A DNA stretch of 64,000 nucleotides, taken from positions 1 through 64,000 of the forward strand of contig CAZHFW010000012.1 in assembly GCA_964531675.1 (NCBI GenBank), given 5' to 3'. Under the pieces are notes generated by a model. The model saw only the letters and a list, made by a program, of their open reading frames with translations, was not told the DNA's origin and made no database searches. This document shows positions 48,993 through 56,949 of this stretch, one piece after another (position 1 is the first letter of the stretch; every line of letters starts with the position of its first letter). This DNA is from CAZHFW01 sp964531675. Lineage in GTDB: Bacteria; Planctomycetota; Phycisphaerae; Phycisphaerales; UBA1924. Made by a program: the position numbers and the translations under genes.

Positions 48993-49018
48993 GCCTTCTG
49001 AACAACGAGATCGAGGCA

Positions 49019-49052
49019 GGCCCGGGCCCACAGGCTCGGGCCTTCTCGTTTT
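49019..49052. terminator. Bidirectional terminator between TPR lipoprotein and peroxiredoxin genes
   Basis: GGCCCGGGCC and GGCTCGGGCC form a 10-bp stem (one G-U) around CACA, with a TTCTCGTTTT run. It separates convergent genes. Confidence 0.75.
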
Positions 49053-49678
49053 CAGGCTTGATCTGCTCGGGATGGCTTTGCCGGACGCCGCGTCTTGAGC
49101 CACGCAAGCACATCGCTCGCGTTCTGATCGGGCGGGAACACGGGATACCAGAGCTGCACGATCCTGCCGCGATCGCAATACCACGCCATCCGCTTGATGA
49201 GCGTGGTGGGGGAGCCCGACTCCACCGGGAACTCGAACGTCGGGAGCTTCATCGCGTCCACGAGCTTGAGCGAGCTGTCGCTCAGAAGCTCGAAAGGCAC
49301 GTGCATCCGCTCTTTGAACTCGCGCTGATGCGCCGGCGTGTTCGTGCTCACGCCGAAGATGCGCACGCCCTGCATCAGGAACTCCTGATGCAGATCCCGA
49401 AACCCGCAGCTCTGCGGCGTGCATCCCCGCGCTCCCGGGATCGACTCCCAGGTCTCCCCCTGAAAGCCCAGCGCGGGAGGCTGTCCCGGCACGCCCGTGC
49501 GCGGATAGAAGAAGAGCACCGTGGGCGTGTCCGTCAGCTCACGGAGGTTGACCTGACGCCCCGAGGTTGACGTGAGCGTGACCCGCGCGATCGCCGCGTT
49601 CCACAGGTGATCGCCCGCGCCGTCATCGGTCGGTGTCGGGAGCTCCGTCGGGAGCTTGGTGGGATCGTGGGCGTTCAC
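49052..49678 (-). CDS. BCP/PrxQ-type peroxiredoxin
   Basis: The 208-residue thiol peroxidase reduces hydroperoxides. The active site reads GCTPQSCGFRD, with the peroxidatic Cys in GARGC and a resolving Cys five residues on, as in bacterioferritin-comigratory protein. An unusual insert, YPRTGVPGQPPALGFQGETWESIPGARGC, separates the first strand from the Cys motif. It ends a three-gene set (aldehyde dehydrogenase, GNAT, peroxiredoxin), and its start overlaps the GNAT stop by 4 nt. Confidence 0.85.
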   Translation of the reverse strand: MNAHDPTKLPTELPTPTDDGAGDHLWNAAIARVTLTSTSGRQVNLRELTDTPTVLFFYPRTGVPGQPPALGFQGETWESIPGARGCTPQSCGFRDLHQEFLMQGVRIFGVSTNTPAHQREFKERMHVPFELLSDSSLKLVDAMKLPTFEFPVESGSPTTLIKRMAWYCDRGRIVQLWYPVFPPDQNASDVLAWLKTRRPAKPSRADQA

Positions 49679-50175
49679 GCCTTGGTTCCCAGGAGCTTCT
49701 CAAACTCCAGCTCATGGCGGATCGGGAGCCCTTCCAGGCCGACGCGAGGCGTCTCGGGCTTGAAGCGATCCCGCACCAGATCCACGATGCCGCGATGCAG
49801 GGCGCACAGGTCCCAGCCGCGCTTCTGATAAAAGCGGATCGCGCGGATGTTGTCGTTGGTGGTGGTCAGGAAAATGCGGGCGCATCCCGCCTTGCGGGCC
49901 TCGGCCTCCACCGCGTCAAGCAGCGCAGCACCGACTCCCGCGTTCTCGATGGCGGCACTCAGCGTGATGACCTCGCACTGGTATCCGCCCGGATGAAAGT
50001 CGTAGGTCGCCAGCCCCGCGAACGCGCCGTCAATCTCCGCGATCAACGCGGGGATCTGGTCCGCGTCAAACCCGCGTGCGACCGACCAGATCTGGGTCGA
50101 GCCCCAATGGCGGGTCAGCTCCCGCTTGATCTGCTCCTGATCGGACGGCACTTTGGCGCGGATGCGGATGCCCAT
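49675..50175 (-). CDS. GNAT-family acetyltransferase
   Basis: The 166-residue N-acetyltransferase shows the GNAT core: GLATYDFHPGGYQCEVITLSAAIENAGVGAALLDAVEAEARKAGCARIFLTTTNDNIRAIRFYQKRGW. The acetyl-CoA site (R/Q-x-x-G-x-G/A) reads AGVGAAL. Substrate unknown. ATG 50175 lies 5 nt after the aldehyde dehydrogenase stop, so cotranslation is likely. The frame extending to 50292 overlaps the dehydrogenase and is not needed. Confidence 0.85.
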   Translation of the reverse strand: MGIRIRAKVPSDQEQIKRELTRHWGSTQIWSVARGFDADQIPALIAEIDGAFAGLATYDFHPGGYQCEVITLSAAIENAGVGAALLDAVEAEARKAGCARIFLTTTNDNIRAIRFYQKRGWDLCALHRGIVDLVRDRFKPETPRVGLEGLPIRHELEFEKLLGTKA

Positions 50176-50180
50176 CGGAA

Positions 50181-51824
50181 TCAGATCTCGAGGTACGCCT
50201 TCAGACCCTGGAGCCCGCCCTCGCGGCCGAATCCGCTCTCGCGGTAGCCTCCGAAGGGACTGGCCGGGTCGAACTTGTTGTAGGTGTTGCACCAGATCAC
50301 GCCAGCCTTGAGCTGCCGCGCGATGTCCAGGATCTTGGAGCCCTTGTCGGTCCAGATGCCCGCCGCCAGCCCGTAAGGCGTGTTGTTGGCCCGCGTGACC
50401 GCTTCCTCCGGCGTGCGGAAGCTCATTACGCTCAGCACCGGCCCGAAGATCTCCTCACGCGCGATCGTGTGGCTCGGCTGCACGTTCGTGAAGAAGCAGG
50501 GCTTGCAGAAGAACCCCTTCGCGGGGAGCTTGGAAGGATTGGGATCGTGGAGCTCGGCGCCTTCCTCGGGTCCGACCTTGAGGTAGTGCTTCACCTTCTC
50601 GAGCTGCGCGAGGCTGTTCACCGCGCCCACATCGGTGTTCTTGTCCATCGGCTCGCCCACGCGGAGGGACTTCATCCGCAATGTGAGCTTGCGGATCACC
50701 GTCGGCAGAATCGACTCCTGCACCAGCAGCCTCGATCCCGCACAGCAGACTTCGCCCTGATTGAAGTAGATCCCGCCGATGATGCCCTCGATCGCCTGAT
50801 CGATGGGCGCATCCTCGAAGATGATGTGGGGCGACTTGCCACCAAGCTCGAGCGTGAGCCGCTTGAGCTTGCCCTCGGCGTTCGGGCTCGCGCACGCGGC
50901 AGCAATCTTCTTGCCGACTTCCGTCGATCCCGTGAACGCGACCTTGTCGATGCCCGGATGGGAAACCAGCGCGGCGCCGGTCCGGCCGTCACCTGTGACG
51001 ATGTTCACCACGCCGGGCGGGAGTCCGCACTCGGCGATGATCTCAGCCAAGCGCAGCGCGGTCAGAGGCGTCGTTTCCGCGGGCTTGAGCACGCACGTGT
51101 TGCCGCACGCCAGCGCCGGCGCGAGCTTCCAGGCCGCCATCAGCAGCGGGAAGTTCCACGGAATGACTTGCCCGCACACGCCGACCGGCCTCGGGTTCCT
51201 GCCGCCGAACGCGTAGGGAAGCTTGTCCGCCCATCCCGCGTAGTAGAAGAAGTGGGCCGCGACCAAGGGCACATCCACATCGCGGGACTCCTTGATGGGC
51301 TTGCCCGAATCCATCGTCTCCAGGATCGCAAGCTCGCGGGCCCGCTCCTGAATCCGCCTTGCGATGCGGAAGATGTACTTGGCGCGCTCGCTCGGGGCCA
51401 GACCAGCCCAGGCAGGCAACGCCGCCCGCGCCGCCCGCACCGCCTTGTCCACATCCGCGTCCGACGCCTGCGCCACGCGTGACAGCACCGCTTCGCTGGC
51501 GGGATTGATCGTCTCAAAGTGCGAGGGACCGGAACCCGTCGGCTCCACGAACTCGCCATTGATGAAGAGCCCATACTTGGGCGCGATCGTGACCTTCACC
51601 GTCTCTGGCGCCGGCGCGTAATCCCATGCAACGCGCGCCGAGCCATTCCGTCCGAGCCTCTCGCGCAAGCGAGAGGACTCCTGGCTCTTGGCCTTCTCGC
51701 CATTCACCGTCCCGTTCCGCCCAGTCCCATTCAGATGCACGCTCCCCGCGTTGCGGCTCGATGCGGTGCTCCGCTTGGAACCAGCCTTCTTGCCCCGGGT
51801 TGCTGCTGCTTTGGTACGCGCCAT
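50181..51824 (-). CDS. Aldehyde dehydrogenase with basic N-terminal extension
   Basis: The 547-residue NAD(P)-dependent dehydrogenase has the family core: IPWNFPLLMAAWKLAPALA, LELGGKSPHIIFEDA (general-base Glu), GEVCCAGSRL (catalytic Cys), and EEIFGPV. The C-terminus is GYRESGFGREGG. About 75 N-terminal residues (KAAATRGKKAGSKRSTASSRN...) are extra, Lys/Arg-rich, and contain a REP-like half-element (see repeat). The start ATG 51824 lies 6 nt after TACCAT. It heads an operon with the GNAT and peroxiredoxin genes. Substrate cannot be told; betaine or retinal-type aldehydes are possible. Confidence 0.9.
   Translation of the reverse strand: MARTKAAATRGKKAGSKRSTASSRNAGSVHLNGTGRNGTVNGEKAKSQESSRLRERLGRNGSARVAWDYAPAPETVKVTIAPKYGLFINGEFVEPTGSGPSHFETINPASEAVLSRVAQASDADVDKAVRAARAALPAWAGLAPSERAKYIFRIARRIQERARELAILETMDSGKPIKESRDVDVPLVAAHFFYYAGWADKLPYAFGGRNPRPVGVCGQVIPWNFPLLMAAWKLAPALACGNTCVLKPAETTPLTALRLAEIIAECGLPPGVVNIVTGDGRTGAALVSHPGIDKVAFTGSTEVGKKIAAACASPNAEGKLKRLTLELGGKSPHIIFEDAPIDQAIEGIIGGIYFNQGEVCCAGSRLLVQESILPTVIRKLTLRMKSLRVGEPMDKNTDVGAVNSLAQLEKVKHYLKVGPEEGAELHDPNPSKLPAKGFFCKPCFFTNVQPSHTIAREEIFGPVLSVMSFRTPEEAVTRANNTPYGLAAGIWTDKGSKILDIARQLKAGVIWCNTYNKFDPASPFGGYRESGFGREGGLQGLKAYLEI
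51649..51677. repeat. REP half-element inside the aldehyde dehydrogenase gene
   Basis: A 29-nt segment identical to 37526-37554, with the palindrome CCTCTCGC-GCAA-GCGAGAGG, lies in frame within the N-terminal extension of the dehydrogenase. It encodes the SSRLRERLGRN-type stretch. Confidence 0.85.
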
Positions 51825-51828
51825 GGGC

Positions 51829-52614
51829 TCATGGTACGGGACTTTGGCCCTCGGGGAGGGCCGTTTCGGCGCCCGCCGGGCCCTCCAGGCCAAGCCCCGA
51901 AATCTCCTTGCCGCACTCCGGGCACCGGGGCAGCCTGCCTTCCGGGGCGTGGATTGCGTACCGGCACTTCGGGCAAAGCCCCCGCCTGAGCCTGAGCCTA
52001 CCTCGCAGGCCGATGAGCGTCGTCTTGGTGAGCACGATCAGGCCCGCGACCAGAGCCGCGTGCACCGCAAATCCCCACGTCGGGCGTCCCGGCAGGAACC
52101 ACTCCTGGGCGCCGAATCCTCCCGAGAAGAACCCCGCGGGCTTGGAGATCCAGTGTGACGGCAGCCAGATCACGCCCGACGTATACCGCTGGGACGACCG
52201 CGCCCCGGGGTTGTTGATCTGATCCTCTCCGATCAGCGCGTGCGTACCCCGCATGGTCGTCCAGGGCCAACCCGCCCGCATCGCGGCACACTCCATCACG
52301 TAGCGCTCGTGCCCCTCCGCCGCTGCGGCGCCCGGGGACTCGATCCACTCCCACGCCAAGCCGAGCGTCGGGACGTTCTCGCGCGACACCAGGAATCGCG
52401 TCATCTCTCCACGGCTCAAGCCCGGCTCCGGATAGCTCGCCAGCTCGGGCAACGGCGCATGGTCGACATAGGCCCGCATGTCATACAGGTTGGGCGAACG
52501 GATCGCCCAATACGCCACCGGCCCCCAGGCGCTGAGCAACGCGCTGCAGCATCCGAAGATGATCGCGACGATCACCAGCTTCCAAAGTCTGGCTTTGCTC
52601 TGCGTCCGGCGCAC
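51829..52614 (-). CDS. Zinc-ribbon membrane protein
   Basis: The product has about 261 residues: one membrane segment near the N-terminus (LVIVAIIFGCCSALLSAWGPVAYWAI), an extracytoplasmic middle, a second membrane segment (GFAVHAALVAGLIVLTKTTL), and a C-terminal zinc ribbon (CPKCRYAI and CPECGKEI). The start is uncertain: GTG 52614 avoids overlap with deoC, while the frame reaches 52719. It ends 4 nt before the aldehyde dehydrogenase start, which has its own promoter. Similar in layout to the products at 10538 and 56950. Confidence 0.65.
   Translation of the reverse strand: MRRTQSKARLWKLVIVAIIFGCCSALLSAWGPVAYWAIRSPNLYDMRAYVDHAPLPELASYPEPGLSRGEMTRFLVSRENVPTLGLAWEWIESPGAAAAEGHERYVMECAAMRAGWPWTTMRGTHALIGEDQINNPGARSSQRYTSGVIWLPSHWISKPAGFFSGGFGAQEWFLPGRPTWGFAVHAALVAGLIVLTKTTLIGLRGRLRLRRGLCPKCRYAIHAPEGRLPRCPECGKEISGLGLEGPAGAETALPEGQSPVP
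51831..51836 (-). promoter_or_regulatory. -10-like TACCAT, leaderless type (aldehyde dehydrogenase)
   Basis: Minus-strand TACCAT, 6 nt before ATG 51824, inside the end of the zinc-ribbon gene. It makes the dehydrogenase operon independently transcribable. Confidence 0.45.
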
Positions 52615-52663
52615 CGCCGTAGGACGCGCACGCCCTCGCTTTGTTCCGGCCCAGCCGCCAGGC

Positions 52664-53671
52664 TCACGCTTCCGAGAAGTCGTACCCCGCGACGTACTTG
52701 CCGCTCTCGAGCCACGCAAGCTGCCTGAGGATGTCGTTGGTCAGGGTGCTGGCACCGAAACGGAAGTACGCCGGGGTCAGCCAGGCGTCTCCCGCGTCGA
52801 GCACGCCGAGGGTTTCCTTCACCATGACCAGATAGTGCAGCGCCTGCTTGGCGGTGCGGATTCCTCCCGCGGGCTTCACGCCCACGATCCGGCCGGTCTT
52901 GAGATACCAATCGCGCACCGCTTCGAGCATCACCAGCGTCACAGGCATGGTCGCCGCGGGCTGGACCTTTCCCGTGCTGGTCTTGATGAAATCTGGCGTG
53001 CCCTCGGTGCCATACGCGTCGTCCACCTCGGCCATCGCGCGGATCGCCAGATCGCTGGCCCGCCTCACATTGTCGAGCGTCTCGAGCTCGCCCGTCTCCA
53101 GAATGACCTTCAGGTGAACCGGCTTTCCCCCCTCTGAGCCTTGCCCCTCCGTGCCTCCGTGCCTCCGTGCCTTCATCCCTTCCTCAACGCACACCCGCTT
53201 GACCTGCCTGATCTCTTCCGCGACTTCGTCATAGCGTCCCGCCAGGAACGCGCCGCGGTTGATGACCATGTCGATCTCATCCGCGCCGTCGCGGATGGCC
53301 AGCCGCACATCATCAAGCCTGACTTCGAGCGGATATTGCCCGCTCGGGAAGCCTGTTGCGACCGATGCGATGTGGATGCCGGTGCCCGCGAGTTCCTTGG
53401 CCGCGACCTTCACCATCTTCGGGTACACGCACACCGCGGCGACCGGAGGAAGCGCGACGCCTTCCTTGTCGCGTCCAGGCAGGGCCGCTTTCCTGCAAAG
53501 AGAGCGGACCTTCTCGGGAGAGTCCTTGCCTTCGAGCGTGGTCTGATCCACCATCGACAACGCGAGCAAGAGGCCCTGCTTCTTGGCGCTCGACTTGATC
53601 GAACGCTTGGTGAACGAGGCCGCCCGTTCCGCAGCCATCACCGCATCAACCGGTGGGGAGTCGTGTCGCAT
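52664..53671 (-). CDS. deoC: Deoxyribose-phosphate aldolase with repeat-derived insert
   Basis: The 335-residue class I aldolase splits deoxyribose-5-phosphate into glyceraldehyde-3-phosphate and acetaldehyde. DFIKTSTGK holds the Schiff-base Lys and GVKPAGGIRT the second catalytic Lys; DGADEIDMVINRG and LKVILETGEL are typical. A non-conserved insert of about 19 residues (KARRHGGTEGQGSEGGK) lies near 169-187, between EEIRQVKRVCVEEG and PVHLKVILETG. It is encoded by three copies of the intergenic octamer AGGCACGG plus flank. ATG 53671 lies 6 nt after TAGAAT and overlaps the upstream hydrolase gene by 26 nt; ATG 53638 is an alternative. About 45 extra N-terminal residues are also present. Confidence 0.92.
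   Translation of the reverse strand: MRHDSPPVDAVMAAERAASFTKRSIKSSAKKQGLLLALSMVDQTTLEGKDSPEKVRSLCRKAALPGRDKEGVALPPVAAVCVYPKMVKVAAKELAGTGIHIASVATGFPSGQYPLEVRLDDVRLAIRDGADEIDMVINRGAFLAGRYDEVAEEIRQVKRVCVEEGMKARRHGGTEGQGSEGGKPVHLKVILETGELETLDNVRRASDLAIRAMAEVDDAYGTEGTPDFIKTSTGKVQPAATMPVTLVMLEAVRDWYLKTGRIVGVKPAGGIRTAKQALHYLVMVKETLGVLDAGDAWLTPAYFRFGASTLTNDILRQLAWLESGKYVAGYDFSEA
53149..53172 (-). repeat. Octamer AGGCACGG x3 within deoC
   Basis: On the minus strand three perfect AGGCACGG units form 24 nt, which preserves the reading frame and encodes ARRHGGTE. The same unit makes up the array at 32295 and part of the array at 755. Confidence 0.9.
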
Positions 53672-54611
53672 GGCCTGATTCTACGACGTTCAGGCGGATC
53701 GCGCGAACAAGCGTTGCCACCGGGTCCGTGGGCGTGCCCTCGCCCGACCACACGTCGTTGTGGCCCTTGCCGGCGACGCCCACATAGCTGCCGTGGGCCA
53801 TTTCCGCGATCTTCCGGCCGTCCGCAGGTGGGCAGATGTCGTCAAGCTCGCCATGCACGATCAGGACCTTGCATGACGGGGAGCTCGCCCGGAGCCTCAC
53901 CGCGTGCTCGGCGCGGTCGAAGCCCCGCCAGCGGACGCCGATGCCATTGCCGAGCCCGATGATCCACAAGGCGGGCATGAGCGTCAGGCGGTGGGGGAGG
54001 CCGTAGAGCGTCAGGACGTTTCGCGCGGGCGTCCAGGGTTGCCTATATGGGCTCTCTGCGATGACCGCGTGCACGCGCTCGGGCGACCGCGCCGCCGCGG
54101 CAAGGCTCAAGCCCGCGCCGAGCGACCACCCGAAGAGCACGATCGGCCGGGTCTCCTGTCGCCTGAGCTCGTCGAGCAGATCGATGAGCACATCGACTTC
54201 GCCCACGCCGAGCGTGAAGCGGGGCCTGCGCGACGACTCTCCATGCCCAGGCAGATCGAGCGCCACGATCCGCGCCGCATCATCCAGTGCCGGAAGCCTC
54301 GAGAGCGTGCCGAGCTTGGAATCTCCCCAGCCATGCACGAGCACGACGATCGGCGCCCCAGCGTCCGACTTCGCCAAGCCTTCAACGTCCCAGATCGGGA
54401 ACTCACCCCCGCCGGATTTCAGAGTCCACGTCGAGAACGCGCGGGGCGTCGCCAGCTCGCCCGGATCGCCCGCCTTCCCGCGCGCCACCGCACTGGCGTA
54501 CGTCCGCCGCGGCGGGTGCGTGAGCAGACGCACCGTCATCAGGACCACGCACGCCCAAAGCGTCGCCAGGCCCACCAGCAGCAGAATGATCAGCCCGAGG
54601 GCCCCGTGCAT
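53646..54611 (-). CDS. Membrane-anchored alpha/beta hydrolase
   Basis: The 321-residue protein has an N-terminal membrane segment (LGLIILLLVGLATLWACVVLMTV) and an alpha/beta-hydrolase domain: VVLVHGWGDSKLG, nucleophile elbow GWSLGAGL (Ser near 170), VLIVHGELDDICPP (Asp region), and GKGHNDVW (His near 290). The set is a complete Ser-Asp-His triad. It could be a serine aminopeptidase-like or lipid hydrolase; substrate unknown. TACCCT on the minus strand lies 43 nt upstream. It overlaps the deoC start. Confidence 0.85.
   Translation of the reverse strand: MHGALGLIILLLVGLATLWACVVLMTVRLLTHPPRRTYASAVARGKAGDPGELATPRAFSTWTLKSGGGEFPIWDVEGLAKSDAGAPIVVLVHGWGDSKLGTLSRLPALDDAARIVALDLPGHGESSRRPRFTLGVGEVDVLIDLLDELRRQETRPIVLFGWSLGAGLSLAAAARSPERVHAVIAESPYRQPWTPARNVLTLYGLPHRLTLMPALWIIGLGNGIGVRWRGFDRAEHAVRLRASSPSCKVLIVHGELDDICPPADGRKIAEMAHGSYVGVAGKGHNDVWSGEGTPTDPVATLVRAIRLNVVESGHATRLPTG
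53678..53683 (-). promoter_or_regulatory. -10-like TAGAAT, leaderless type (deoC)
   Basis: Minus-strand TAGAAT, 6 nt before ATG 53671, within the end of the hydrolase gene. Confidence 0.45.
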
Positions 54612-54654
54612 CGCGTCTCCCGTCCCGTCCGCGCGTGCCGCAGCCGGAAGGCAC

Positions 54655-54660
54655 AGGGTA
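54655..54660 (-). promoter_or_regulatory. -10-like TACCCT upstream of the hydrolase gene
   Basis: Minus-strand TACCCT about 43 nt before ATG 54611, in the short gap after rseP. Confidence 0.3.
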
Positions 54661-54704
54661 CCGCGTTCAGCTCGCCAAGGCCCGTTTCCCGATCACCGGA
54701 GCGT

Positions 54705-56864
54705 TCAGGGCCTGACCAGATTCATGATGTCGTTGAAGGTCACGATCAGGAACATCGACCCGATGACCACCAGCCCCGCGAGCGTCGCTGCGTTCTGGAT
54801 CCGCACCGGGACCGGGCGACCCATCGCCTGCTCGACGAGCAGGAACACGAACTGCCCGCCGTCCACGATGGGCATCGGCAGGAAGTTCAGCACCGCCAGG
54901 TTCACGCTGATCAGCGCCATGAAGAACAGCAGCCAGATGAACCCGCGGCTCGCGACCACTGTTCCCAGGTGCGCGATCCCCACCGGACCCTTGAGATGCT
55001 CGACCTTCACCGTGCCGTCGAACAGACGGGCGAACGTGAGATAGGTCGTCATCATCACCCGGTGCGTCTCGTGCAGCCCGGTCTTGATCGCGTCCACCGG
55101 CCCGTTGGCCTTGAGCACGAACTCCTCGAGCTCGAAGAGCCCGCCGGCAAACACCGGGCTCACCCATCCCAGCGCGTGAAGCTCCGCGATGTCCGCCGGC
55201 GCCAGCACCCAGTCCACGACCTCCGTCGGAGGCGTGCCGGTCCGCAGCGGGAGTTCGAGCTTGAGCTTGACCGTCGCGCCCGACGTCGTCTGCCCCGCCG
55301 CGAGCTTGTCCGCCGCTCCGCGGGTCGCGGCCATCAGCGTCGCGCGCAGCTCCGTGAAGTTCGCGACAGGCTTGTCGTTGACCGCGGTCACCCGCGTCCC
55401 GGGCCTGGTGATCACGCTGGCCGCGGGAGGCGTGCGAGGCTGGGCCCCCGCCTGGATCCGCGTGAGCCTTTCGGGAGGCGACGCGAGCAGCGTCTGCGTC
55501 CGCGACGTGTCTCCGACGTAGATGCCAATCTGCCCCTTGCTCGAAACGTCCAGCACCAGCGTGATGGGCTCGACCTTGCCCGAGGTGTTGGTCCGCAGCA
55601 CGATCGCGTCGATCGTCTTGCCTTTCCTCGAAGAAATCTCCGCCGTGCCTTGGGCGATGCTCGGATATTCCGTCGAGCCGAGCCTGGCGAACACGTCCCC
55701 GGGCTTGAGCTTGGACGCCATGCCCTTGGGCACGTCCGCGACCGTCATCACCGGCGTCAGCCCGAGCAGATGATCCAGCACCTTCTGGGATCCCTCCGGA
55801 CCAACCAGATCAGTCTGCAGCTCGGCCTGAGGCGTCACCGCGACAGTCACCTTCCGATCGCCCTTGGCGAACACCAGTTCAAAGGGCTGCCCGCCGCTCT
55901 CTCGCGCAGCTCGGGTCAGGGCCGCGCCGCTCCGCGCGGGCCTGCCGCCGGCGCTCACGAGCGTCATGCCTTCTTCCACACCCTTGAGGCCCACCGACGC
56001 GAGCCTCTCCGAGAACTCCGCAGCTTCCGCGGGCGCGTTGATTTTGAAGACGTTGGTCGATCTGGATGGCTCGACGCCGATCTCCATCAGGGCCGTCGTC
56101 CTGCTCCGCTCGGGCCTGATCGTGAACGCCAATGGCGACGCGACGCCCTCGCGCTTCACGCTGATCTGGATATCCGTGCCCTGCTTGGCCATCGCCACCG
56201 CGAGCATCAGGTCGTTGAAGCTCCGCGGCGGCACCCCATTGATCGACACGATCTCATCGCCCGGCTTAAGCCCGATTTCGGTCACGCCGAGCTCCGCTGC
56301 GTTGCTCGCGACCGCCTTGCTCGCGGGCTTCCCCGCGGCCACGTCGCCGACCTTCGGAGGCTCGGTCTGGAGCCCGACCATGAAGACCGCCACGAACAGG
56401 ATCGCAGCGGTGATCAGGTTCATGATCACGCCCGCGGAGATGACGACCATGCGCTTCACTGGCGCGGTGCTCTGATAGCTGTCCGGCGCGTCGCTGGTCG
56501 CGTCGGGGTTCAGATCCTCCTGCCCGAGCATCTTCACGTACCCGCCGAAGGGCAGCGCGTTGAGGCGGTACTCGGTCGGCGCGACCGGTCCGTCCGCACC
56601 CTTCACGTACCCGCGCTCGCCGATCCGCTGCCGCCGCGCCAGCTCCAGGTACTCCGCCTCGCTCGACCCGCGACGCCAACCCAGCCCCTTGCGGAAGCTG
56701 ACCAGCGCCGGGCCGAAGCCCATCGCAAACGCCAGCACGCGGATCCCCGCCCAGCGGGCCGCCAGGAAGTGGCCGAGTTCATGCACGAACACGATCAGCC
56801 CGAATCCCAGAATCACCAGGGCCAGGTCGAACATCGTTCCAAGCGCGCCGGGCAGCGAAGTCAT
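54705..56864 (-). CDS. rseP: RseP-type site-2 intramembrane metalloprotease, enlarged
   Basis: The 719-residue M50 protease has H28-E29-L-G-H32 in its first membrane segment (VFVHELGHFLAARWAG) and the third metal ligand Asp in NFLPMPIVDGG near the C-terminus. It cuts membrane-bound anti-sigma factors in other bacteria. It is about 270 residues longer than E. coli RseP (450). The extra length lies between the second and third membrane segments and holds several PDZ-like segments (GLKPGDEIVSINGVPPRSFNDL, LKPGDVFARLG, TRVTAVNDKPVANFTEL). The AATAAT box at 56870-56875 lies 5 nt before ATG 56864. It is divergent from the zinc-ribbon gene. Confidence 0.93.
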   Translation of the reverse strand: MTSLPGALGTMFDLALVILGFGLIVFVHELGHFLAARWAGIRVLAFAMGFGPALVSFRKGLGWRRGSSEAEYLELARRQRIGERGYVKGADGPVAPTEYRLNALPFGGYVKMLGQEDLNPDATSDAPDSYQSTAPVKRMVVISAGVIMNLITAAILFVAVFMVGLQTEPPKVGDVAAGKPASKAVASNAAELGVTEIGLKPGDEIVSINGVPPRSFNDLMLAVAMAKQGTDIQISVKREGVASPLAFTIRPERSRTTALMEIGVEPSRSTNVFKINAPAEAAEFSERLASVGLKGVEEGMTLVSAGGRPARSGAALTRAARESGGQPFELVFAKGDRKVTVAVTPQAELQTDLVGPEGSQKVLDHLLGLTPVMTVADVPKGMASKLKPGDVFARLGSTEYPSIAQGTAEISSRKGKTIDAIVLRTNTSGKVEPITLVLDVSSKGQIGIYVGDTSRTQTLLASPPERLTRIQAGAQPRTPPAASVITRPGTRVTAVNDKPVANFTELRATLMAATRGAADKLAAGQTTSGATVKLKLELPLRTGTPPTEVVDWVLAPADIAELHALGWVSPVFAGGLFELEEFVLKANGPVDAIKTGLHETHRVMMTTYLTFARLFDGTVKVEHLKGPVGIAHLGTVVASRGFIWLLFFMALISVNLAVLNFLPMPIVDGGQFVFLLVEQAMGRPVPVRIQNAATLAGLVVIGSMFLIVTFNDIMNLVRP

Positions 56865-56936
56865 GCCCCATTATTCGGATAAACCCCGGGGAGAGTGCGG
56901 CAGAATCAAAATTCCTTTTGATCCCCCGTCTTCTCT

Positions 56937-56942
56937 TAATCT
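56937..56942 (+). promoter_or_regulatory. -10-like TAATCT, leaderless type (zinc-ribbon gene)
   Basis: TAATCT lies 7 nt before ATG 56950, with no Shine-Dalgarno. Confidence 0.4.
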
Positions 56943-56949
56943 GCATGCC

